From Candidatus Rokuibacteriota bacterium (lineage in GTDB: Bacteria; Methylomirabilota; Methylomirabilia; Rokubacteriales; CSP1-6), in contig QHSP01000015.1 of assembly GCA_003220495.1 (NCBI GenBank), positions 62,001-126,000 on the forward strand: DNA of 64,000 nucleotides, given 5' to 3'. A model generated the notes under the pieces. The model was not told the origin of the DNA. It saw only the letters and a list, made by a program, of their open reading frames with translations, and searched no databases. Position 1 is the first letter of the stretch, and the number at the start of each line of letters is the position of its first letter. Both the position numbers and the translations under genes were made by a program. This document shows positions 8,465-16,712 of the stretch, piece by piece.

Positions 8465-8499
8465 TGGTTGGCTTTCTTACCGTTTCGCGCGACGGGGTG

Positions 8500-10296
8500 T
8501 CAAGACTGTCGGTACCAGTATGCAAGGCGCCACAGATAGGAGTCCCAGCCGGAGAGGTCGTTACCCTTGAGGCGGTTCGACACGCCCGCGACGGAGTTGC
8601 GCCACACGATCGGGATCACCACGACGTTCTGGGTCAGCATGTCGTTCATCCGGATGAACAAGGCGGCCCGCTTCACCGGATCCATCTCGCTCTCGGCGGC
8701 CTTCCAGAGACGATCGTATTCGTCGTTCCGCCAGCGTGTCGTGTTGCGCCGCGCCCACTTGTTCTCCTTCGAACAGATCTCCGCCGACGTGAAGTTCGAC
8801 ATGAAGGTCTGCGGGTCGGGCGCGCCCGGGCCGACGTTGTACATCTGGATATCCGAGTAGAACTTGGTGTACGTGTCGGGGTTGGCCACGTCCGATGAGA
8901 AGAACGCCGAAGCCACCACCGACTTCAGCTCGACCTCGATGCCCGCCCTCGCGCAGGCCTGCTTCACGATCGTCTGCGCCTTCTGGCGCTCCGGGTTGAT
9001 GGAGGTCTGGAAGACGACCTTGAGCCGCTTGCCATCCTTGGCTCTCACCCCATCGGCGCCGCGACGCCAGCCCCCGCCGTCGAGAATCTGGTTGGCGCGA
9101 TCCACGCCGAACTCCCATTTCAGATTCGGCGAGCGGAAGCGCGGGGGACCATTGAGGAAGTTCGGGGTCGCCTGGCCGAGGCGGCCGTAGAGCTCCTCGT
9201 GGATGGCGCCGCGGTCGACCAGGACATTCAGGGCCGAGCGCACGGCGGAGTCGGTCAGGAACGGGTGAGTGGTCTTGATGGACGACCGCTCGCCGTCGAC
9301 CTCCTTCCACGGGTCGGTGTTGTTGAGCTGGATGTGCTCGATGCCGCCCCCCGTGGCGATCTCGACGTGACCCTTGCCGCCCTGCTCGCGCCGCTTCAAG
9401 ATGTCGTCCGCGACCTGCAGGTTCCAGGCGAAATCGTATTCGCCGGTCTGGAGCACGGCCTGCGCCGCCGAGGCGGCGTCGCCGCCGCCCTTCATCTCGA
9501 ACTGGTCGAAGAACGGGCGGTTCTGGACGTGGTAGCCAGGATTGAGCTCGCCGCGGACGAGGTCGCCCGGCCTGAAATCGACGAAGCGATAGGGGCCGGT
9601 GCCGACCGGCTTCAGGTTCGTCGGGGCCTCGCGCGACTTGTCGCCCTTGAAGGCCTGGAACAGGTGCTTGGGGACGATCATGCCGCGCGCCCCGCAGAAG
9701 GCGTCGAACCAGAAGGGTGTCGGGTTCTTGAACACGAGGCGGACGGTATGGCTATCGAGCTTCTCGACGCGCTCGATGTCGCGATAGGTCGTGATCGTGA
9801 TCGCAGCGGTCGCCGGGTCGGCCGCGTACTCCCAGTTGAAGACGAGATCGTCGGCCGTGAACGGCTTTCCGTCGTGCCAGCTGACACCACGCTTGAGCTT
9901 CCAGACGACCGACTTGCCGTCGCGAGCCACCCCGCCGTTCTCGAGCGTCGGAATCTCCAGAGCCAGGATCGGAAAGAGGTTGCCTTCGGGATCGAACGCG
10001 GCGAGCGGCTCGTAGAACACGCGGGAGCCGTCCTGGTCCTTGGTGCCGACGGCGAAGTGCGGGTTGAGGAGGGTGGGGGCCTGCCACCAGAGCACCTTGA
10101 GCTGGCCGCCTCCCCCCCGGCGCGTGGGAGCGAACCCGTCCGTCTTCGACTGCGCCGCGACCCCAGCCGCGTCCAGCATCTGAGCTGCAAGAGGCCCGGT
10201 GACGCCGAGCCCGAGCATGATGCGGGTGAAGGCGCGGCGCGACAGGCGGCCGGTCCGAACGTCCGCGATGAGACCGTGGATATCTCGTTCGTCCAT
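8500..10296 (-). CDS. Peptide-type ABC solute-binding protein, copy 1 (Tat-exported)
   Basis: 598 residues, the same length and architecture as its downstream paralogue: Tat motif SRRAFTRI (19-26), then GGGGQLKVLWWQAPTLLNPH, WHDGKPFTADDLVFNWEY and VGTGPYRFVDFRPGD. Differences are concentrated in the middle and C-terminal lobe, as expected if the copies bind different solutes. It is the first gene of the operon, downstream of a promoter-like sequence at 10405-10433. Only one permease pair is present, so both binding proteins probably share it. Confidence 0.9.
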   Translation of the reverse strand: MDERDIHGLIADVRTGRLSRRAFTRIMLGLGVTGPLAAQMLDAAGVAAQSKTDGFAPTRRGGGGQLKVLWWQAPTLLNPHFAVGTKDQDGSRVFYEPLAAFDPEGNLFPILALEIPTLENGGVARDGKSVVWKLKRGVSWHDGKPFTADDLVFNWEYAADPATAAITITTYRDIERVEKLDSHTVRLVFKNPTPFWFDAFCGARGMIVPKHLFQAFKGDKSREAPTNLKPVGTGPYRFVDFRPGDLVRGELNPGYHVQNRPFFDQFEMKGGGDAASAAQAVLQTGEYDFAWNLQVADDILKRREQGGKGHVEIATGGGIEHIQLNNTDPWKEVDGERSSIKTTHPFLTDSAVRSALNVLVDRGAIHEELYGRLGQATPNFLNGPPRFRSPNLKWEFGVDRANQILDGGGWRRGADGVRAKDGKRLKVVFQTSINPERQKAQTIVKQACARAGIEVELKSVVASAFFSSDVANPDTYTKFYSDIQMYNVGPGAPDPQTFMSNFTSAEICSKENKWARRNTTRWRNDEYDRLWKAAESEMDPVKRAALFIRMNDMLTQNVVVIPIVWRNSVAGVSNRLKGNDLSGWDSYLWRLAYWYRQS

Positions 10297-10404
10297 GAGG
10301 TCGTCCTCCTGCCGGTGGCCGTCGGGCGGCCCGTCAGCGGCTCGTGTTTCCGCAGCCGGGTCTGCTCGTCGGTGAGGACTCGCGCGGGCCAGCCAGGTCC
10401 GCCT

Positions 10405-10433
10405 ACTATAAGCAAGTGACCCAGTCGGAGCAA
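10405..10433 (-). promoter_or_regulatory. Candidate sigma70 promoter of the peptide transporter operon
   Basis: On the minus strand TTGCTC (10433-10428) and TATAGT (10410-10405) are separated by exactly 17 bp. The -10 matches five of six consensus positions, the -35 three of six. Transcription would begin near 10398, leaving a leader of about 100 nt before the ATG at 10296. A TATACT at 10456-10461 on the plus strand could serve the divergent tlpA-like gene. Confidence 0.45.
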
Positions 10434-10505
10434 ATCGGCGGCCGCCCGGTAGGGGTATACTTTTCGGGGTTTCTGCGTGACGACCACGACATTCGGGAGA
10501 CAGGT

Positions 10506-11144
10506 ATGCCGGGCATGCGGCTGACGGCGATGGTGGTAGCCGGCGCCGCTCTCGTCGGCGTCGCGGTGCTCGCCGGGTTGACAGAAGGCCCTCGCGAGCC
10601 GGCCGCGGCGTCGACCGAAGAAGCCGCGAGCACGGGCAATTCCCCGACGCTCACCGCCAGCGTCGCCCACGCGGGTGGGATCGATGAGGCGGCGCGGGAG
10701 CTCGATCTGATTCGGCCCGCCAAGCCCAAGCAGGCCTCGGACTTCACCGTGTCGCTGCTCGGGGGAGAGACCCTCGGGCTGAAGGGCCAGCGCGGCAAGC
10801 CGGTCCTCGTGAACTTCTGGGCGACCTGGTGCGCACCGTGCCGCGAAGAGATGCCGGCGATGGAGCGCCTCTACCTCAAGCACCGGGAGCGCGGCTTCGT
10901 GCTGCTCGCCGTCTCGGTCGATGCGGACGCCTCGCTCGTCAAGCCCTTCCTCGAGCGGCTCAAGCTCACGTTCCCGGTCGCGCTCGACGCCAAGATGGAT
11001 CTTGCCAATGCCTACGGAGTACGCGCCTTGCCGGCGAGCTTCCTGATCGATCGCGACGGGTATCTGACGGCGCTGGCGCTCGGTCCGCGCGCCTGGGACA
11101 ACCGCGCCGCGCACGCGCTGGTCGAGGGGATGCTCGCGCAATGA
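10506..11144 (+). CDS. TlpA/ResA-like thiol-disulfide oxidoreductase
   Basis: 212 residues: an N-terminal hydrophobic anchor (about 8-25), a low-complexity linker, then a thioredoxin fold with active site WCAPC (Trp108, Cys109, Cys112) and a cis-proline region in RALPASFLIDRDG. Such proteins act in the periplasm, reducing apo-cytochrome c cysteines or other thiols, and draw electrons from CcdA, whose gene follows directly with an ATGA overlap. ATG 10506 was chosen because GGGAGA lies upstream and the signal anchor begins there. Confidence 0.88.
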   Translation: MPGMRLTAMVVAGAALVGVAVLAGLTEGPREPAAASTEEAASTGNSPTLTASVAHAGGIDEAARELDLIRPAKPKQASDFTVSLLGGETLGLKGQRGKPVLVNFWATWCAPCREEMPAMERLYLKHRERGFVLLAVSVDADASLVKPFLERLKLTFPVALDAKMDLANAYGVRALPASFLIDRDGYLTALALGPRAWDNRAAHALVEGMLAQ

Positions 11145-11881
11145 CGGGGGAGTCGCTGGGCGTCGCGGTCGCGTTCACAGCGGGGCTGTTTTCCTTCCTG
11201 TCGCCGTGCGTGCTCCCCCTGTTTCCCTCGTACGTCTCGTTCATCACGGGCATGTCCGTCGCTGACCTCACCGCGGACCTCTCGCCCGCGGCGCGGCGGC
11301 GGGTGCTGATCCACGCGTTCGCCTTCGTGCTGGGCTTCTCGCTCGTCTTCATCGCGCTCGGGGCGTCGTTCAGCGCCGCGAGCCAGTTCTTGCTCGACTA
11401 TCGTGCGTGGATCCGCCGTATCGGCGGCGTCCTCATCGTGATCTTCGGCCTGTACATCGTGGGGCTCCTGAGGATCGGATTCTTGGGACGCTCGCAGCAG
11501 TGGCAGCTCCAGGAGAAGCCGGCCGGCTATCTGGGCTCTCTCGCGGTGGGTATCACGTTTGCGATCGGCTGGACTCCGTGCGTGGGCCCGATCCTGGGCG
11601 CCATCCTGTCGCTGGCCGGCACGGCCGAGACGGTCCAGCGCGGCATCGGGCTCCTGGTCGCGTACTCGGCAGGGCTCGGGCTACCGTTCCTGATCTCCGC
11701 GGCAGCCCTCGGGCCGTTCCTCGCGTTCTTCAAGCGCTATCGCCGCTTCATCCCGGTGGTCGAGCGCGCGGCGGGAGTCGTCCTCGTCGTCGTTGGCGTC
11801 CTCGTCTTGATGGACTGGTACGTCGCTCTGAACTCGTGGGCGGCCTCGCTCACCCCGGACTGGCTCCTCAAGCGGCTATAG
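11141..11881 (+). CDS. ccdA: CcdA-type cytochrome c biogenesis / thiol electron transporter
   Basis: 246 residues with six predicted membrane helices. The two conserved cysteines are present in SPCVLPL (Cys23) and TPCVGP (Cys147). CcdA carries reducing equivalents from cytoplasmic thioredoxin across the inner membrane to periplasmic TlpA/ResA-type proteins, and the gene immediately upstream encodes such a partner. The start overlaps that gene's stop (11141-11144), indicating coupled translation. Confidence 0.9.
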   Translation: MTGESLGVAVAFTAGLFSFLSPCVLPLFPSYVSFITGMSVADLTADLSPAARRRVLIHAFAFVLGFSLVFIALGASFSAASQFLLDYRAWIRRIGGVLIVIFGLYIVGLLRIGFLGRSQQWQLQEKPAGYLGSLAVGITFAIGWTPCVGPILGAILSLAGTAETVQRGIGLLVAYSAGLGLPFLISAAALGPFLAFFKRYRRFIPVVERAAGVVLVVVGVLVLMDWYVALNSWAASLTPDWLLKRL

Positions 11882-11885
11882 CCGC

Positions 11886-12785
11886 GTGCGCGTTCACGTC
11901 CGCGTTCCCGCGACGTCAGCGAACCTCGGCCCCGGCTTCGACGCGCTCGGACTCGCGCTCACCCTGCACAACGAGATCGTCGCCGAGGAACGGGACGGCG
12001 TGATGGTGACGATCGAGGGCGAGGGCGCGAATCGGCTGGCCCGCGACGCGGGCAACGTGGTCGCGCGCGGGGTCAAGCTCGCGTACGAGGCCGCCGGGCG
12101 ACCGTTCAAGGGCTGCGCGCTCGCCTGCGTGAACCGCATTCCCACCGCACGCGGTCTCGGCTCGAGCGCCGCGGCCTGGGTTGGCGGCCTGGTCGCGGGC
12201 AACACGCTCCTCGGATCGCCGCTGTCGAGGGACGCGCTCCTGGGTCTCGCCGCGCGCGCCGAGGGCCACCCGGACAACGTCGCCGCGGCGATCTTCGGCG
12301 GCTTGACCGTCTCCTGCGGGACGCCGCAAGGTGTGACGGCCGTCACCTTGCCCGTGACGAAGAGTCTCGCCTGGGTCGTGTTGGTGCCCGAGGTCACGAG
12401 CGCCACCGCCGACGCTCGCACGCTCTTGCCCCGCTCGGTGCCGCGCGAGGACGCCGTGTTCAACGTGCAGCGGGTCGCGCTCTTGCTGGCGGGGCTTCAG
12501 GCCGCGCTGCCGGCGGCGCTCGCGGTCGCCCTCGAGGATCGTTTGCACCAGCCTTACCGCTTGAAGCTCTTCCCGTGGATGCCCCAAGTCGCGACCGCCG
12601 CCCGCGCCGCCGGCGCTCTCGGCTGCGTGCTGAGCGGGGCCGGTCCGTCGTTGCTCGCGGTCGTGGCCGGGGACGGCGGATCCGTCGGGCGCGCGATGGA
12701 AGAGGCGTTGGGCAGGGCCGGCCTCCGGGGCACAGCTCGGATCCTCGAGGTCGACGCCGTGGGTGCCTCCAGCAAGGTCTCCTAG
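11886..12785 (+). CDS. thrB: Homoserine kinase
   Basis: 299-residue GHMP kinase. The N-terminus has PATSANLGPGFDALGLA, the phosphate-binding loop is RGLGSSAAAWVGG (Gly90-Ser94 region), and the C-terminal glycine-rich motif is CVLSGAGPSLLAV. It phosphorylates L-homoserine with ATP, the step before threonine synthase. It starts with GTG four bases after ccdA. No other threonine gene is adjacent, so the link with ccdA looks positional. Confidence 0.92.
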   Translation: MRVHVRVPATSANLGPGFDALGLALTLHNEIVAEERDGVMVTIEGEGANRLARDAGNVVARGVKLAYEAAGRPFKGCALACVNRIPTARGLGSSAAAWVGGLVAGNTLLGSPLSRDALLGLAARAEGHPDNVAAAIFGGLTVSCGTPQGVTAVTLPVTKSLAWVVLVPEVTSATADARTLLPRSVPREDAVFNVQRVALLLAGLQAALPAALAVALEDRLHQPYRLKLFPWMPQVATAARAAGALGCVLSGAGPSLLAVVAGDGGSVGRAMEEALGRAGLRGTARILEVDAVGASSKVS

Positions 12786-12931
12786 GTCGCCCGACCATTC
12801 CCGTGTCGCGCCCCGCCACGATCATCCTCGATGTTCCTGGTGCCGCTCGTCGAAGAATTTCACTGGTCGCGCCGGCTGACGGCGGGCGCGTGCCTTGACC
12901 TCTCGGGCACGCGATGCTAACTGGATCGAGC

Positions 12932-14065
12932 ATGAGTGACGGCGTCCTCTCGGATCGCGAGCTGCGCCTCGCGGTGCGCGACGGCTGGATCGTCGCACCG
13001 ACCGCGATCGACGATCAGCAGTTCCAGCCGGCCAGCCTCGACCTGCGCCTGGGGCCCGACGCCTATCAGCTCCGCGCGAGCTTCCTGCCGTTTCGGGAGA
13101 GCGTGCAGAGTCGTCTCGGCGAGCGCGGCCTCGCCGAGAGCGACCTCGTCATCGATCAGCTCTCGCTGACCGGCTCCGGCGCCACGCTCCAGCGCGGCTC
13201 CGTGTATCTCGTGCCTCTGCTCGAGTCGCTCGATCTGCCGCCCGACGTGCGCGGGCGCTCGAACCCGAAATCGACGACGGGGCGGCTCGACATCTTCACG
13301 CGCGTGATCACCGACGCGACGCCCCGCTTCGACGAGATCCGCGCGGGCTACCGCGGCGCGCTCTATCTCGAAGTCTCGCCTCAGTCGTTTCCGGTCCGCG
13401 TGCAGACCGGCGCCTCGCTGAATCAGCTGCGGCTGCTCGCTGGGCAAACCTCGATGTCCGACGAGGCGCTCGAGGGTCTGTATCGCGAGCGGCCGCTGCT
13501 CTACGACGACGACGAGCGGCCGATTCCACCGGGGCGTGTCGTGGTCAGCGACGGCCTCTGCATGGGGGTCGACCTCTCGGGTCGGCTGACCGACGGGATC
13601 ATCGGCTATCGCGCCCATCCCAATCCGCCGGCGGTCGATCTGAGCCGGATCGGCTTCTACGATCCCGGGGAGTTCTGGGAGCCCATCAAGCGCCCCTCGC
13701 GCGACTCCTACATCCTGGAGGCCAACCGGTTCTACATCCTCCTCTCCAAGGAGCGTATCCGGGTGCCCCCGGAGTTCGCGGCCGAGATGGTCGTCTACGA
13801 CGCCGGGGCAGGGGAAATTCGCACGCACTACGCGGGCTTCTTCGACCCCGGATTCGGCTGGGGCGACGGGACGATTCTGGGCACCAAGGTGGTCATGGAG
13901 GTGCGGGCGCGCGAGGTGCCGTTCATGGTCTACGACGGCCAGACGTCGTTCAAGGTCCTGTTCGAGCGGCTGCGCTCTCGACCCGAGAGGGTCTATGGCG
14001 TCGGGATCGGCTCGTCCTACCAGCGGCAGACCCTGACCCTCAGCAAGCACTTCAGGCGCCTGTGA
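12932..14065 (+). CDS. dcd: 2'-deoxycytidine 5'-triphosphate deaminase, long form
   Basis: 377 residues, about twice the length of classical Dcd, matching the long two-domain form found in some Gram-negative groups. Each half resembles the dUTPase/Dcd fold; the first contains QQFQPASLDLRLGPDAYQL and RGRSNPKSTTGRLD. The enzyme converts dCTP to dUTP for dTMP synthesis. ATG 12932 fits the conserved start (MSDGVLSDRELRLA); ATG 12914 in the same frame is an alternative. The 146-bp gap before it (12786-12931) shows nothing recognisable. Confidence 0.85.
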   Translation: MSDGVLSDRELRLAVRDGWIVAPTAIDDQQFQPASLDLRLGPDAYQLRASFLPFRESVQSRLGERGLAESDLVIDQLSLTGSGATLQRGSVYLVPLLESLDLPPDVRGRSNPKSTTGRLDIFTRVITDATPRFDEIRAGYRGALYLEVSPQSFPVRVQTGASLNQLRLLAGQTSMSDEALEGLYRERPLLYDDDERPIPPGRVVVSDGLCMGVDLSGRLTDGIIGYRAHPNPPAVDLSRIGFYDPGEFWEPIKRPSRDSYILEANRFYILLSKERIRVPPEFAAEMVVYDAGAGEIRTHYAGFFDPGFGWGDGTILGTKVVMEVRAREVPFMVYDGQTSFKVLFERLRSRPERVYGVGIGSSYQRQTLTLSKHFRRL

Positions 14066-14074
14066 GAGGGGGCG

Positions 14075-14083
14075 TGCTAAAAT
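14075..14083 (+). promoter_or_regulatory. Candidate extended -10 promoter for the Pup-like gene
   Basis: TGC followed by TAAAAT (14078-14083) fits an extended -10 element without a clear -35. Transcription from about 14090 would leave a leader of roughly 54 nt before the ATG at 14144. Confidence 0.35.
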
Positions 14084-14143
14084 GCGTGCAGTAGTGGTTT
14101 CGGGTACTTTGCCGACACGGCCCGTTGCCCCATGGAGGGCGAG

Positions 14144-14344
14144 ATGGCAGAGCAAAAGAAGAAAGAAGTCAGGCCCACGAAGCCCGCGGAAGGTGGAGAC
14201 GGAGCGGCTCCGAGCCCTGAGCTGGCCAAGAAGGGCAAGAAGATCAAGGAAGACATCGACAAGCTCCTCGACGAGATCGACGACATCCTCGAAGAGAACG
14301 CCGAGGAGTTCGTGAAGAGCTACGTGCAGCGGGGCGGCGAGTAG
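14144..14344 (+). CDS. pup: Pup-like (prokaryotic ubiquitin-like) protein ending in Gly-Gly-Glu
   Basis: 66 residues. The C-terminal half is nearly the canonical Pup sequence: LLDEIDDILEENAEEF, then VKSYVQRGGE at the end. The N-terminal half is charged and disordered, rich in Lys and Pro. In actinobacteria Pup is attached through a C-terminal glutamate to substrate lysines by PafA, and most actinobacterial Pups end in Gln that Dop first deamidates. Here the genome-encoded C-terminus is already Glu. GGAGGG at 14135-14140 is well spaced for ATG 14144; ATG 14132 lacks such a site. No pafA, dop, mpa/arc or proteasome gene lies in the window. The FmdB-like gene follows after 2 bp. Confidence 0.9.
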   Translation: MAEQKKKEVRPTKPAEGGDGAAPSPELAKKGKKIKEDIDKLLDEIDDILEENAEEFVKSYVQRGGE

Positions 14345-14346
14345 GA

Positions 14347-14568
14347 ATGCCGATCTACGAGTACCGCTGCAAGGAGTGCGAGGCGGAGTTCGAAAAGTAC
14401 ATCCCCGGCGCGACGACCGCCGTCGCGTGTCCGACCTGCGCCAGCGAGCAGGTGATGCGGAAGCTATCGGTGTTCGGCCTCAAGACCGTCGGCGCGCTGT
14501 CGTCCGACATGTCGTCCGGTATGTCGGGCGGCGGTGGGTGCTGCGGCGGCGGTTGTGCCTGCCACTGA
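14347..14568 (+). CDS. FmdB-family zinc-ribbon protein
   Basis: 73 residues. The N-terminus MPIYEYRCKECEAEFEK is the hallmark of FmdB/regulatory zinc-ribbon proteins, with zinc ligands in CKEC (residues 8-11) and CPTC (28-31). The tail is rich in Gly and Cys (CCGGGCACH), which could bind more metal. FmdB-like proteins are found beside many operons and their role is unsettled. It starts 2 bp after the Pup-like gene, so the two are almost certainly co-transcribed. Confidence 0.88.
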   Translation: MPIYEYRCKECEAEFEKYIPGATTAVACPTCASEQVMRKLSVFGLKTVGALSSDMSSGMSGGGGCCGGGCACH

Positions 14569-14596
14569 GTAGCCCTGCGGCTCCCGTTTCGCTCTG

Positions 14597-15505
14597 ATGG
14601 ACCTGCGCCGCCTCGAGATCTTCGCGAAGGTGGCCGAGCTCGGGAGCTTTTCGCGCGCCGCCGAGGCGCTGTTCCTGACCCAGCCCACGATCTCCGAGCA
14701 CATCCGCGCTCTCGAGGACGAGCTCGGCGTCCAGCTTCTCGACCGTCTCGGGCGCGGCGCGACGCCGACCCGAGCCGGCGAGTTGATGCTCGGATACGCC
14801 CGCCGCATGCTCGCCCTCTCGCGCGAAGCGCAGCAGGCGCTCGACCAGTTCCAGGGACGGCTGAGCGGCCAGCTCGTCGTCGGCGGCTCGACCATCCCGG
14901 GAGAGTATCTGCTGCCCTCCCTCATCGGACAGTTCAAGGCGAAGTACCCGGACATCTCGATCTCGCTGCTGATCGGTGGAAGCCGCCAGGTCAGCACGTG
15001 GGTCGACGACGGTCGGGCTGAGGTTGGCGTCGTCGGCGCCCGTCCCAGCCCGCGGACTCTCGTCTCCCGCGAGCTGATGCCCGACGAGCTCGTCGTCGTC
15101 CTTCCGGCCGAGCACCCCTGGGCCGGGCGCAAGAGCGTCACGCTCGCCGACTTGAAGCGTGAGCCCCTGATCGTACGCGAGCAAGGATCGGGCTCTCGCG
15201 AGGCGCTCGAGCACGCGCTCGGCGAGGCGAATGTCGATCTGACGGCCTTGCGCGTCGTGGGCGAGATGGGCTCGACGCAGGCGATCAAGCAAGCGGTCCG
15301 CTCCGGGGTCGGCATCTCGATCATCTCGAAGCGAGCGGTCGACGACGAATGCAAGGCCGCTCTGCTCTCGTGCGTGAAGCTCAAGGACTTGCGGGTCTCG
15401 CGGTTTTTCTATCTGGTGACCCATCGCGATCGCAGCCGCTCGCCGTTGGCGCAGGCGTTCGTCGATTTCGTGGAATCCCAGCTCCCGGCGCGCGCGTCCC
15501 AATAA
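14597..15505 (+). CDS. LysR-type regulator next to selD (probable selenium-metabolism regulator)
   Basis: 302 residues: winged helix-turn-helix at 1-60 (MDLRRLEIFAKVAELGSFSR, LTQPTISEHIRALEDEL) and a periplasmic-binding-like effector domain from about 90 (LVVGGSTIPGEYLLP). LysR proteins of this type occur next to selD in other selenocysteine-using bacteria and are annotated as selenium-metabolism-associated. selD begins 4 bp after its stop, so both are on one transcript. The effector is unknown. Confidence 0.85.
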   Translation: MDLRRLEIFAKVAELGSFSRAAEALFLTQPTISEHIRALEDELGVQLLDRLGRGATPTRAGELMLGYARRMLALSREAQQALDQFQGRLSGQLVVGGSTIPGEYLLPSLIGQFKAKYPDISISLLIGGSRQVSTWVDDGRAEVGVVGARPSPRTLVSRELMPDELVVVLPAEHPWAGRKSVTLADLKREPLIVREQGSGSREALEHALGEANVDLTALRVVGEMGSTQAIKQAVRSGVGISIISKRAVDDECKAALLSCVKLKDLRVSRFFYLVTHRDRSRSPLAQAFVDFVESQLPARASQ

Positions 15506-15509
15506 GCCT

Positions 15510-16577
15510 ATGGTCGAGCACACCCACACCGAGGTGCGCCTCACCTCATACGCCTCCTGCGCCGGCTGAGCGTCCAAAATGGCTCCTGGAGATCTCCAGG
15601 AGGTGCTGGCGGTCCTGAGGCCCGGCGGGACGCCGCCGCCCGCGGATCTGCTCGTCGGGCTCGGCGCGGCGGACGACGCGGCGGTCTATCGCGTGGCGCC
15701 CGACCTCGCGATCGTCGAGACCGTCGACTTCTTTCCGCCGGTCGTCGACGACCCGTGGACGTGGGGCGCCGTCGCGGCGGTGAACGCGATGTCCGATGTC
15801 TACGCGATGGGCGGCGAGGTGATGTTCGCGCTCGCGGTCGCAGGCTTCCCGCGCGAGATGGCGAAGGAAATCATCTCGGAGGTCTTCCGCGGCGGCCGCG
15901 ACAAGGTCGCCGAGGCGGGCGGCGTGATCGCGGGCGGGCACACCGTCGTCGACGCCGAGCCGAAGTACGGGCTCTGCGTGACGGGCCGCGTTCACCCCGA
16001 CCGGATCCTGGTCAAGGGCGGCCTGCGCCCCGGCGACCGCGTGTTCCTCACCAAGCCTCTCGGTACCGGAGTCATCACGACGGCGGCCAAGAACGGCGTC
16101 GCGCGCGCCGAATGGCTCGCGGCCGCGGTCGCCAGCATGCTGCGGCTCAATCGCGTCGCCGCCGCGGTCGCGCGTGAGAGCGGGGCCAAGGGCGCCACCG
16201 ACATCACCGGATTCGGCTTCCTCGGCCATGCCGGGGAGATGGTGAAAGCCTCGAACGCGGGCCTCGCGATCGACACGGTGCGCCTCCCGGTCCTCCCGGG
16301 CACGCGCGAGCTCGCCGAGGCGGGCCAGTTCAGCGGTGGGATGAAGCGGAACCGGCGCTACGTCGATACGGCGTTCGGGACCGCGCTGACGATCGCGCCG
16401 TCGGTGCCCGGGTACCTCGCCTCGTTGCTCACCGAGTCGGAGACCTCGGGCGGGCTCCTCTTCTCGGTCGCCGCCGACCGCGCCGGGTCAGTCCTCGACG
16501 CCTTCAAGCGGCGCGGCGAAGAGTGCTGGGAGATCGGCGTGGTGCTGCCCGAGCCGGTGATCCGCATCTCCGCGTAG
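15510..16577 (+). CDS. selD: Selenide, water dikinase; itself a selenoprotein (TGA 15567-15569 as Sec20)
   Basis: SelD makes selenophosphate from selenide and ATP, the selenium donor for Sec-tRNA. The obvious frame begins at ATG 15579, but that lacks the catalytic N-terminus. Extending upstream in frame through TGA 15567-15569 to ATG 15510 restores it: RLTSYASCAG, then Sec20, then ASK. This aligns without gaps to the E. coli segment around Cys17, Sec taking the place of catalytic Cys17; the second Cys of E. coli is Ser here and the catalytic Lys is kept. The core carries LLVGLGAADDAAVY, TVDFFPPVVDDPW, NAMSDVYAMGG, AGGHTVVDAEP and ATDITGFGFLGH. Length is 355 residues, close to the family norm of about 347. 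A palindromic hairpin follows the TGA. Conventional annotation would truncate this protein. Confidence 0.9.
15583..15602 (+). promoter_or_regulatory. Putative bacterial SECIS hairpin of selD
   Basis: CTCCTGG (15583-15589) and CCAGGAG (15596-15602) form a perfect 7-bp stem around the six-base loop AGATCT. The loop begins 21 nt after the Sec TGA, in the expected window for a SelB-bound hairpin. The whole 20-base segment is a perfect palindrome and also encodes residues of the protein. Confidence 0.6.
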
Positions 16578-16622
16578 CGCACGCCCCGCCTCTATCGGAG
16601 CAGTCCATACGTCGCCCGGTGG

Positions 16623-16649
16623 AAATCGGCGCTACCGATTTGTCTTCTC
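16623..16649 (+). terminator. Terminator-like hairpin after selD
   Basis: AAATCGG (16623-16629) and CCGATTT (16635-16641) form a 7-bp stem with a five-base loop, followed by GTCTTCTC, a pyrimidine-rich but imperfect U-tract. It is well placed to end the LysR-selD transcript. A weak promoter (TTGTCT 16640-16645, 16-bp spacer, TATTGT 16662-16667) overlaps it and could drive the next gene. Confidence 0.45.
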
Positions 16650-16712
16650 GCTGAATCCCGATATTGTCGGAGGCCATCGAACGACCAGACCTCAGATCAA
16701 GGAGATCGCGCC

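Noticed and set aside
15579-16577. SelD starting at ATG 15579
   Set aside because: This start omits the catalytic N-terminal segment that is present in frame upstream of the TGA.
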